A stretch of DNA of 64,000 nucleotides. Source: Tipula vernalis (taxonomy: Eukaryota; Arthropoda; Insecta; Diptera; Tipulidae). The notes under the pieces are model-generated. The model did not search any database and was not told the origin of the DNA. It was given only the letters and a program-made list of their open reading frames with translations. Positions 55,799 to 64,000 of the stretch are shown here, in pieces. The position numbers and the translations under genes were made by a program. The stretch spans positions 99,487,930 through 99,551,929 of the forward strand of contig OY282560.1 of the NCBI GenBank assembly GCA_958295665.1, given 5' to 3'. The first letter of the stretch is position 1; the number at the start of each line of letters is the position of its first letter.

Positions 55799-56565
55799 AG
55801 TCTAATGGCCAGTCTCCACTCGTCACGACGAACAAAAAATGGCATGACGTCATGGCAAAATTGGTATATAATACTTACAACTACTAACATAACAAATAAT
55901 TATATTTTCTCTGTTTTTGTTTATAAAATGGAAATCTATTTACATGTGTCATTTTGGATTAATAAAATATTCATTCAAACCAAATATAGACTTGTCCTCC
56001 CATTTATATTTGTAGTTTTTACTTTAGGATTTTTTAATTTATATGTATAAATAAATTAAATTCAAGCTGCTGAGAAATATGTTAAGCTGAAAGAAATGTA
56101 TTAAGCCTTTAATAATATGAATGTCGCTCGTTTAGCCACCGATAGCAATCAAATAAAATTCTCCAACTGAAATTACAATTAAAAATTATGTACAAGTCAA
56201 GCCTTGTTTCAAAAATCATTATTAAATTAAAATAATTCAAAAGTAACATTTCATTATCAAAAAATTATGTTTTTTGTTATTGTTACAATTATTATTAATT
56301 CTCTAATGATTTTGAAGAAACAAAATTTTTTTTGGCATGGCACAAATAATTGAGAATAAAATACAAATTGCTCTCACTTTGTCGTGACAAAATTTCAAAA
56401 AAGATGGATATTGTGATGTTTTGGTTCTCTTCGTCACGAGTAATGCGCATGAGCACAATCAGCTTTGTTTATGTATTCATACCAATTTTACCCAATAAAC
56501 AATAATTGGCACAAGCTCGTGCCAATTTTTCTTCGTCGTGACGAGTGGAGACCGGCCATTAGACT
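55799..56565. mobile_element. 767-bp foldback MITE
   Basis: Arms 55799-55843 and 56520-56565 are inverted repeats of about 45 bp (AGTCTAATGGCC, then GTCTCCACTCGTCACGACGA). An inner palindrome TTGGCAC/GTGCCAA lies at 56506-56526. No frame has a protein motif. A GT dinucleotide lies outside each end; the target duplication is unclear. Confidence 0.75.
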
Positions 56566-56645
56566 GTGACCGAAATCTGTGATAAATATTTTTAGTACAA
56601 ATTTTTGACATTTATTTGAAAAATATTCCTCTACATTCATAAATT
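56560..56645 (+). repeat. Short repeat matching the BEL-D left flank, copy 2
   Basis: TTAGACTGTGACCGAAATCT then GTGATAAATAT, TTTTTGACATTTAT. It follows directly from the MITE end. Confidence 0.6.
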
Positions 56646-57195
56646 TTTATTACGCTGCCCGAATTGTGTAATAATTTTTTGAAGTATTCCCCTTCTGTCA
56701 TGTTGTTGTTCGATTTTAATGGCAAGCAATCCTTTTATACACTTCGAACTCGCTTTCGTTTTATATTATATACAGGACGATGGTGCAATAATTCTCGCCA
56801 AAATGTTGGAAAATATATTACGATATAATTAGGCTTTTATACAGGAAGTGGGAATGTCATGGGTGGTCTTAAATCAGAATTGTAACGAAAACTAAAAGAT
56901 ATTGGAGTCAACCTAGTGCATAGAATTCAACGTTTTAAATCAATCGATCTGTTGTAATAATATGAACTTACCTTAATTTGAATATAATATAATGTAAACG
57001 TATCTTTAATATGAAGTAAAAGAGTACATGTAAACATGATGTAGAGGGCGACACAAGCTAGATGATACATGCAGGAATTGGAAGTGTCAGAGTGTGTTGT
57101 AGCCGACTTTGTTAAGAATTATAAGAAATAAAAAGTAAATAAAATAAAAGTAATTGTGCCTTAATAAAATAAATAAAGGTAGAAACATACAAAAC
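56646..57195. other. Probable leader of Gypsy-3, LTR not resolved
   Basis: No coding. AATAAA-like words lie at 57130-57175. No match to sequence after 60476 long enough to define LTRs was seen. Confidence 0.3.
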
Positions 57196-58202
57196 ATGGC
57201 ACAGTTGGTGAACCTAAATAAACTAGACCCGATGATTTACAAGGGAAAAGGCAGATTGAATTGGATTAAATTCAAAAGGCAAATTACAAATTATATGAAA
57301 GCCGCGTGTATAGACGAAAAAAATCAAGAGGTAAAGGCTGCAATACTGATTAACCTCGTTGGTGAAGGTACTATAGAAATATTAGAATCTTTAAATTTAA
57401 AACAAACAGATAAAGAAAATTATGAAGAATTAGTGAAAAAATTAGACGAATTTTTTATGCCAAAATGCAACGTAATTTACGAAAGGTACAAATTCTGTAA
57501 TAGAAACCAACAAGATGGCGAAAATTTTGATCAATTTTATACAGAAGTAAGACAATTAAGCAAAAATTGTGATTTTAATAGGCAAGAGGAAAGCCTGACA
57601 GGCGTGACAGGCTAATTTTTGGATTACGAGATTTTGGGCTACAGGAAAAATTAATAAAAATGGAAGATCCATCATTGGAGAAAACAGTTGAGGAATGTAA
57701 AATCAGTGAAACGACGAGAGCCCAAGCAAGGGAAATTCAAAAAGAAAAAGAAATTAATTATGTAAATTCTCGTTGGTGGAAAATAAATAAAAAAGAAACA
57801 TCAAAGAATAGCAATATCAATCAGCAATATAGGACGTTTGGAGTAAATAATTACCAAAATAAAGTGAATAATGGAAACGTTAAAAAGGGCGAACAAAATG
57901 GCGGACAACGTTGTGAGAAACGTAATGGAATGCATGAATGGAGGAAATATCCAGCATACGGGGCCACGTGCAACAAATGCAACAAAAGAAATCACTATGC
58001 AAAATGTTGTAAATCAAAGCAGGTACAAGAAGTAGAGGTAAGCGACTTTGTGATATATACAATTGAAAATTATATTGATAAGCATGATAGTTGTAATAAT
58101 TTTGCGAAAAATTTTGAAAATTATTTTGATAAAAATATTATAAATGATAAAAGTGGTAAAGTAAATTGTAATGGAATGAAAGTATTAATAAGTCAATTGT
58201 AA
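57196..58202 (+). pseudogene. gag: Gypsy-3 gag
   Basis: The start is the ATG at 57196 (MAQLVNLNKLDPMIYKGKGR). Capsid part: WIKFKRQITNYMKAACIDEK, KKLDEFFMPKCNVIYERYKF, GENFDQFYTEVRQLSKNCDF. At 57597-57613 GACAGGCGTGACAGGC, a short tandem duplication, throws the frame off and brings in a stop at 57615. The reading resumes in the 57660-58202 frame (KMEDPSLEKTVEECKISETT), with one good zinc knuckle CNKCNKRNHYAKCC and a decayed one upstream (CEKRNGMHEWRKYPAYG, missing a Cys). Confidence 0.8.
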
Positions 58203-58231
58203 TATAGAATGAAAATGCTCAAGTTTCGTTT

Positions 58232-59137
58232 CCTTACCTGCAATGGACACAGAAAATTAAAGTTGTTAATACAATTATTGATTTCAAATTAGATTCGGGG
58301 GCGGACGTTAATTTGATCACAGAAAATGAACTGAACAGCATAAATAGTGAGATTAGTTTAGAACGTACAAATGTAGGGCTCAGAGCATATGGTGGTATAA
58401 AAATTCCAGTATTAGGTAGTATATATTTAAATTTAAAGTGGAAAAATTTGATGTATAAGGAACCATTCATAGTAGTAGATTTGAAGGCTACACCCATTCT
58501 AGGACGTGAGACGTGTCAAAAGTTAGGTTTAATTAAAAGGATTTTAGAAATTACCAAAAGTGATAAAGAAGGCTTTATAAATAACAATATAGAAATATTT
58601 AAAGGTTTGGGTAAATTTTCATTGAAATTAGATTTAAAAATAAAAGAAAATGTGCAACTGGTTATAAGGCCACCTAGGAGATTACCTTTAACTATAAAAC
58701 CGAAAGTAGAAAAAACACTACAGGAGTTGGTAACATTAAATATTATTGAACCATTAGATGAAACGGCAGAATGGATAAGCAACTTAACAGTAGTGGAAAA
58801 ACCAAATGGCACACTACGGCTCTGTTTATATCCAACATTTTTAAATGAAGCGCTGATGAAGGAACATTATTTAATTCCGACATTAAATAACCTTAAGAGT
58901 GTATTAACAGGGGTCGAATATTACACAGTGCTAGACCTCAAAGATGGGTTTTATCAAATTGAGTTGACTGAAGAAGCGTCAAAACTTTGTTCTTTCAGTA
59001 CTCCTTTCGGTAATTTTAAATTTAATAGATTGCCGTTCGGGCTAAATGTAGCACCAGAATCGTTTCAAAAATTAAATCAGAAAAATTTTGATATATTACG
59101 ATATATTAATTACGGGGAAAACAGAGGCCGAACATGA
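58232..59137 (+). pseudogene. pol: Gypsy-3 protease and reverse transcriptase, first part
   Basis: The protease site is IDFKLDSGADVNLIT (D-S-G intact), then TPILGRETCQKLGLIKRI. RT: ETAEWISNLTVVEKPNGTLR, YYTVLDLKDGFYQIELTEEA, FNRLPFGLNVAPESFQK. The RT frame then loses register just before the catalytic motif. The usual strand between ESFQK and the active site is shortened. Confidence 0.85.
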
Positions 59138-59714
59138 ATCCAAATTAATAAAAGTAGTGAATAGAGCAAAACAATTAAATATCAAATTCAATCCTGAAAA
59201 GGTTCAGTATAAAGTAAAAACAGTGGCATATTTAGGGCACATTTTTGGTAAAGATGGTATGAAACCAGATCCTAATAGAATAAAGGCTATAAAGAATATG
59301 GAGAATCCGAGATATAAAAAAGAACTTCAGAGGTTCTTGGGAATGGTGAACTATCTGCGGAGTTTTCTTCCAAATTTGGCCAAAGACACAGAACTTCTTC
59401 GGGCACTTTTAAAGAACAACATTGAGTTCTTTTGGACGGATAAACATACAGAAGTGGTAGAGCTTTTAAAAAATAAAATAATAAGTGCACCTGTATTACA
59501 AATATTTAATGCTAATGAACATATAATAATACAGACAGACGCATCCAAAAGTGGATTAGGTTGTGTACTTTTGCAGGATAAAAAGCCAGTAGGATACGCG
59601 TCAAGAAGTCTAACAAATGCCGAAATTAATTACGCGCCAGTTGAAAAAGAATTGTTGGCCATACTGTACGCGTGTATAAAATTCTATGATTACATTTATG
59701 GTAAACAAGTTTAA
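59080..59714 (+). pseudogene. pol: Gypsy-3 reverse transcriptase end and RNase H
   Basis: It opens with IYYDILITGKTEAEH. The family pattern is Y-x-D-D-I-L; here one Asp is missing (Y-Y-D-I-L), so the polymerase site is lost. Then FNPEKVQYKVKTVAYLGHIF, LQRFLGMVNYLRSFLPNLAK, RNase H IIIQTDASKSGLGCVLLQ, VEKELLAILYACIKFYDYIY. A TAA at 59712-59714 interrupts it before the T-D-H-K-P-L block, which continues in the same frame. Confidence 0.85.
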
Positions 59715-60476
59715 ATTAATACAGATCATAAACCCTTGGTTAGTATATTAAAGAATGAAATATAGTATGCAAGGTAAATTAGTCGCGACTACAAAGAATG
59801 AAAATTAAATTGTTGAAATATAATTTAAAAGTAGTATATGTCCCTGGGAAAGATCTTCATATCGCGGATCATTTATCGAGATCTTATATGAAAGATGAAT
59901 CAGCATCGGAATTTACAGAATCTAACGAAGTGGTTCATTCTATTAATGTTCTGTTAGAATACCGTAATCATCCGGTGTCGGACTTGAAAGCATCTCCAGC
60001 TCAACTACTGATGAGTAGACAAACAAGGACTATGGTTCCAATGAAGAATTCGTTGTATAAACCACAAGTACAATTAAATGTACATAATCGGATAATCGAA
60101 ACGCAAAATAAAACTAAAAAAAATTATGATCAAACTGCTAGGTTTCGTAGACAATTTCTACCTGGTGAGAATGTAGTCTATAAAAAAAATGGATTGTGGA
60201 AACCAGCTAAAATAATAAATAGACATTCATGATTCTCCTCGGTCATATATGATTAAAAATGAAAACAATAGGATTCTACGAAGAAACCAAATGCATATAA
60301 AATCTTCACGGAATCAATTCAACATTAAGACTGTAAAGGAAACAGACAATGCTCCACAGCCGGTTACAAATATGTCAAATAATTTAACGAATACTAATAA
60401 CAACGAAAATTGGGTAACAAGAGCTGGTCGAATTACGAGACCACCTAAATATTTGAATGAATATGTAAGGAATTAA
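59715..60476 (+). pseudogene. pol: Gypsy-3 RNase H end fused to integrase tail
   Basis: After INTDHKPLVSILKNEI and a disrupted stretch, 59798-60232 reads MKIKLLKYNLKVVYVPGKDL, HIADHLSRSYMKDESASEF, then without a break EYRNHPVSDLKASPAQLLMS, which is the integrase region after the catalytic Glu. The finger and whole D-D-E core are deleted, and the join is in frame. GENVVYKKNGLWKPAKI is the GPY/F-type domain. One more frame (60249-60476) gives the end ENWVTRAGRITRPPKYLNEY. Confidence 0.8.
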
Positions 60477-60951
60477 AACAGGAAGGAAAGGAAGTTTGGG
60501 CATCAATGAATTTATTTTAAGTTTTTATATATTTAGAAGTACATATTTTATATTATATTGAGGTATATGTATAGGTATATAAATAGTAAGAAATGCACAT
60601 GCGTATTGACAAAACCAACAAAAATGTTTATACAAGCCAAACAGTACAAACACTTAAGATATAAAAAAGTACGTTAAGGTATAGTATTAGTGATGCGCAT
60701 AAAATAAATCAGAAAGTACACAAAACAAATTACTGCGTAATTTCGTATAAGGCCCATAATTTCGTGCACAGAGCGAAGGAATCGCCTTTTTTACGATTTA
60801 TAAAAAACACGTTGTTAAAAAGATTCAGATGTAAATTTTGATTTGATCCGGATCACTATGCGTCAAGAAACGCAGGTATAGAAAAATATTCGTGTATTGG
60901 GAGGATGGAGTCGAGTTCATAGATACATGCAATTTTCGGACGGCGTTTTTT
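60477..60951. other. 3' flank of Gypsy-3, no gene
   Basis: Purine tract, then AT-rich DNA that may include a 3' LTR. No second copy supports a boundary. Confidence 0.3.
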
Positions 60952-61122
60952 AGGGATTAAGTTTGGGTTGTGGATTGAGTTGGAAGTTAGCTAGAGTTAA
61001 ATCCATGTACGCTTGCATTTTAGGGTTGAATAGAGCGTTGGGGTTGGGGTTGAGTTGAGGGCTAAATTTATGCTTGAGTTGGGATTGATTACGTTTTGAT
61101 TGGAGTTCATTCAGCGGTGTTC
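60952..61122 (+). repeat. 170-bp GGGTTGAG-type repeat, copy 1
   Basis: GTTGTGGATTGAGTTGGAAG, then GTTAGCTAGAGTTAA and GGGTTGAATAGAGCGTTGGG recur at 62879-63050 in the same order and orientation, about 90 percent identical. Confidence 0.9.
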
Positions 61123-61342
61123 CAAATAATTCAAACAAGGTTAGCTCGATGTGAGCAGATTCGGATTCAGCATTCTTGTTTCTGTTTCTTTTTTTTTTTG
61201 TTTTTTTTGTTGCGCTTTCGTTATAATTTTTTGTCTGGAACCGACAAAAAAAAATTTCCTTTCCTTCGGTTTTGTTTTATGTAAAAAAGTGTACGGTGGG
61301 CCGGGCGTATTCCGGGATGTTTGCCTTAGAATTGTTCCTATA

Positions 61343-62629
61343 CAGGGTGACTGACACGAAGTGTTACCAACTTCAGACTGTTATTGCTGTCAAACCAGTG
61401 ATGACAGAGCGCTCAAATTTACACTAATGACAGTTCATTCCATTGTTTACAAGCGTACAGAAGCATTTTAGTGGGAAATATTCCGGAAAAAAGTTATCCG
61501 CAATGGAATTCAAGCGTAATAGTGTGATTTCTCTATATTTGGCTGGAAAATCACAGCCGCAGATTGTTAGCCAGTTAAAACATCTGCATGTGAATAAAAT
61601 GTTTGTGTATCGCACCATAAATCGTTATAACGATACTGGCAGCATTGCAAAACGCCATGGTGATGGACCGAAACGCACTGCAACATCGCCGTATATCATT
61701 CGGAAGGTGAAGGCCAAATTGGCTCGGAATCCGCGCCGTAGCGGCAGAAAAATGGCTCGTGAGGCGAACATTTCGCTCGAACGGATGCAGCACATATTGA
61801 AAAATCATCTTGGGCCAAAGGCCTTGAAATTACATAAAACGCATGGTCTCACCGATGCTCAAAAAAACGTTAGAGTGGAAAGAGCAAAGGAGTTGTTACG
61901 CTTGCACGAAAGTGGCGATTTGCCGAATTTGGTTTTCTCCGATGAGTCACCGTTCATTATTGAGCAATATGTGAACAAGCAAAACGACCAGATTTACTTG
62001 CCCAGCCATTATACTGAAAATTTGGGCCAACGGATGGTGATGGTTTGGGCCGCCGTAACGGCCGAAAGCCGTTCACCGCTCGTTTTTTTGGACCGTGGCA
62101 TCAAGATAAATGCTCAAATTTATGGGGACCATGTGTTGGAGGGAGCGTTGATGCCTTAGGCACAAAAACATTTCGGCCGCAGAGCTTGGACATTTAAACA
62201 GGACTCGGCGCCGAGTCATAAAGCGCGCGTCAATGAAGATTGGCTGAGAAACAACGCTCCGCGGTTCATTTCCACTGCCCAATGGCCACCAAATTCCCCG
62301 GATGCAAATCCGCTAGGTTTCTCGGTTTGAAGTATTTTGAAGAGCAAGGTTGGGACAAAAAAATACCAAAGTGTCGATCATCTCAAGCAAGCGCTTCGCC
62401 CGGGAATGTGCCAAAATACCGCAGAGCCACTTTCGTGCTGCATGCAATAGCTTTGTTGGCCGTTTGAAGGCCATAATCGCGGCTAAAGGTGGACAAATCG
62501 AAAACTGCTAGTGCAATTCGAAAATTTAAATATTTGTGAACATTTTTTACTTTGATTCAATAAAATTCATCAAAAAATTAAAAATTCTGTGGCATTTTGT
62601 TTTGGCAACACTTCATGTCAGTCACCCTG
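61343..62629 (+). mobile_element. maT-like (DD37D) mariner-superfamily element
   Basis: TIRs of about 28 bp: CAGGGTGACTGACACGAAGT at 61343 and its inverted partner ending at 62629. TA lies outside both (61341-61342, 62630-62631), the expected target duplication. It contains one plus-strand transposase gene with three disabling lesions. Length 1.29 kb is normal for the family. Confidence 0.9.
61503..62511 (+). pseudogene. maT-like transposase, disabled
   Basis: The start is the ATG at 61503. An HTH pair covers residues 1-110 (SVISLYLAGKSQPQIVSQL, then SGRKMAREANISLERMQHIL). Catalytic domain: NLVFSDESPFIIEQ with the first Asp, MVMVWAAVTAESRSPLVFLD, then after TAG at 62157-62159, TFKQDSAPSHKARVNEDWLR with the second Asp, and WPPNSPDANPLGFSV. 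The third catalytic residue, expected as N-P-L-D 37 residues after the second, is Gly. A TGA follows immediately. Both stops replace Trp. One frameshift near the end; the family's final segment reaches a TAG at 62509. Confidence 0.85.
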
Positions 62630-62631
62630 TA

Positions 62632-63180
62632 CTTTCAATCAATCAATCAAGTTGAACAATTTTTTATATACTCTGGTTTGAGGATTGGGATGTGATGGAT
62701 TTGAGTTAGGGTTGGATTAAGATTTAGTGAGCAGTTCAGCTGGGAATTTATTAGTGTGTTGAATTTACGGTTGAGTTAGAGTTTTCTTAAGTTGAGTTCA
62801 AATACGAATGTAGTTTTTAAGACCATATTGATTTTAAAGAAGTCGAACTAAAGGTTGAGTTAGGATTGAGTCGAGTTCTAGGGATTGAGTTTGAGTTGTG
62901 GATTGAGTTGGAAGTTAGCTAGAGTTAAGTCCACGTGTGCTTGCATTTTAGGGTTGAATAGAGCGTTGGGGTTGGGGTTGAATTGAGGGCTAAATTTATG
63001 CTTGAGTTGAGGTTGATTACGTTTGGGTTGGGGTTCATTCAGCCGTTCAGAAGATTAAGTTGGGATTTCAGGGATTGCATTGCAATTGACTTTGTGGTTG
63101 GAGTGGGAGGTTGAACTGAACATTGAGTTAGAAAGTTTAGTTAACGATTGTTTTGAGAGTTGAGTTAATTTTCAGGACCA
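62632..63180 (+). repeat. GGGTTGAG-type minisatellite, block 5, with 170-bp repeat copy 2 at 62879-63050
   Basis: Irregular units GAGTTAGGGTTGG, GGTTGAGTTAGAG, GAGTTGGGG. The part 62879-63050 duplicates 60952-61122; the maT element lies between. Confidence 0.85.
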
Positions 63181-64000
63181 AAGTTCTGATTACCTCGTAA
63201 GGTATCAGCCCTTACTTATTTTGAAAGTTTGATGGCAAAAGTGCTTTCCCGTGTATCTAAATTTTTGATATTTTTGTAGAAGGCGAGAAAACCGAAAAGA
63301 CTTCCATGTTCATACATATGTATGTATATACACTACACGGAAATAACTAAATTGACTAGCTGTTCATGTTTGAACGTTCTTCGTGCACAAATTTAATTAA
63401 AAGAGAAAGCAAACGCTAGTTGTATGACTGATAAACCAATAAAAAGATTTTGTAAAATTTTGTAGAAATATGCTAATGTACTTTTGGCATCGATAAGCAA
63501 AATTTATTAAACAATACTTAGGGTCTATTCCAATTACCGACTTATTTGTTTTCACCGACTTATTCAAATAAGTCTGCTGATGAGGTGACTCATTTTCTAT
63601 CTCTTTCTTTCATAAAAAACTTATTTGGGTTCATGTAAACAATACAGTTCTGATCCATGTAACCCCGAAAATTCTGTCATATTCATAACATTTTGTTGTC
63701 TTGTGTTCTGTCATATTCATAATAATTTGTTGTTGCGGTGAAATATTTTAAAAGCTTTATTAAATATATTTATTATTTACATAAAATTAAATTGTTATAT
63801 TTCTGAACATAAATTGTCTCTGAACGCTGAAGCGCTGATTTGGGGTTGATAAATTTCATCATTAGAAAATAATTTTCATTTTGAAATTCCTCGTCTATGG
63901 TCATGAGATCTCCAACGTTTAGACAAATGTTATGTAGTATCAGCTGTCAAAATAAGTCAGCAAAATGAATTGGAACGAGTTTACCGACTTATTTAAGATG
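63181..64000. other. No gene; possible MITE running off the window
   Basis: TCTATTCCAATTACCGACTT at about 63524 has an inverted-looking partner around 63967-63995 (GAATTGGAAC, TTTACCGACTTATTT). The end of the window prevents a decision. Confidence 0.3.

Larger units (their letters stand above)
57196..60476 (+). mobile_element. Gypsy-3, Ty3/Gypsy element with integrase core deleted
   Basis: Plus-strand order: gag, zinc knuckle, protease, RT, RNase H, fused integrase tail. It resembles the 17.6/297 or opus type in Gag style, but that is a guess. The RNase H end joins directly to the integrase C-terminus, so the finger and D-D-E core are gone. A purine tract (GGAAGGAAAGGAAG, 60481-60494) follows. 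LTRs not resolved. Confidence 0.85.

Overview
The window looks like repeat-dense, heterochromatin-like DNA from an insect genome, plausibly a fly. It is AT-rich, and almost every recognisable coding stretch belongs to a transposable element: Gypsy, BEL/Pao, Copia, Jockey-like LINE, Tc1/mariner and maT. Noncoding space holds satellite, minisatellite and foldback DNA. I found no convincing host gene, tRNA, rRNA or CRISPR array. The insect assignment rests on the mix of element families and on the tRNA primer sites, so it is inference.

Layout, 1-11.8 kb: an LTR-family fragment; a broken Gypsy element on the minus strand (521-4146); another LTR plus integrase fragment (5385-5940); a mariner fragment; a BEL/Pao fragment; and a Copia element (7862-10172) split by a 1.2 kb foldback element with an 8-bp flanking direct repeat. 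A Tc1-like relic follows. 11.8-18.5 kb: a satellite array of about 40 monomers of ~166-177 bp with a ~997-bp higher-order period, ending abruptly inside a Gypsy pol fragment. 19.7-28.4 kb: degraded integrase, LTR and Pao relics, CAACTCAACC-type and ATACCATCAT-type minisatellites, and a foldback element with internal tandem repeats. 28.4-32.8 kb: a nearly full-length but broken Gypsy element (minus). 33-37 kb: LTR and primer-site relics and a Jockey-like LINE fragment. 37-41.6 kb: a BEL/Pao element with an internal deletion fusing RT to integrase, and a second gag fragment. 43.8-55.7 kb: a Tc1-like relic, then an 11 kb BEL/Pao element with both LTRs. This BEL copy contains a 5 kb terminal-inverted-repeat transposon carrying a spliced DUF7869-like gene, which in turn holds a complete Tc1/mariner-type element 14 bp past the gene's stop. 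55.8-64 kb: a 0.77 kb foldback MITE, a Gypsy element (plus) with its integrase deleted, a maT-like (DD37D) element with intact TIRs, and duplicated GGGTTGAG-type minisatellite.

The genes do not form a pathway; each serves, or once served, its own element. Nearly all retroelement frames carry stops, frameshifts, deletions or lost catalytic residues. The standout is the DUF7869-like gene (48179-51021): its exon phases fit and one missing A in a homopolymer is the main coding lesion. Together with its 38-bp inverted termini it looks like a poorly described DNA transposon family that may be recently active.
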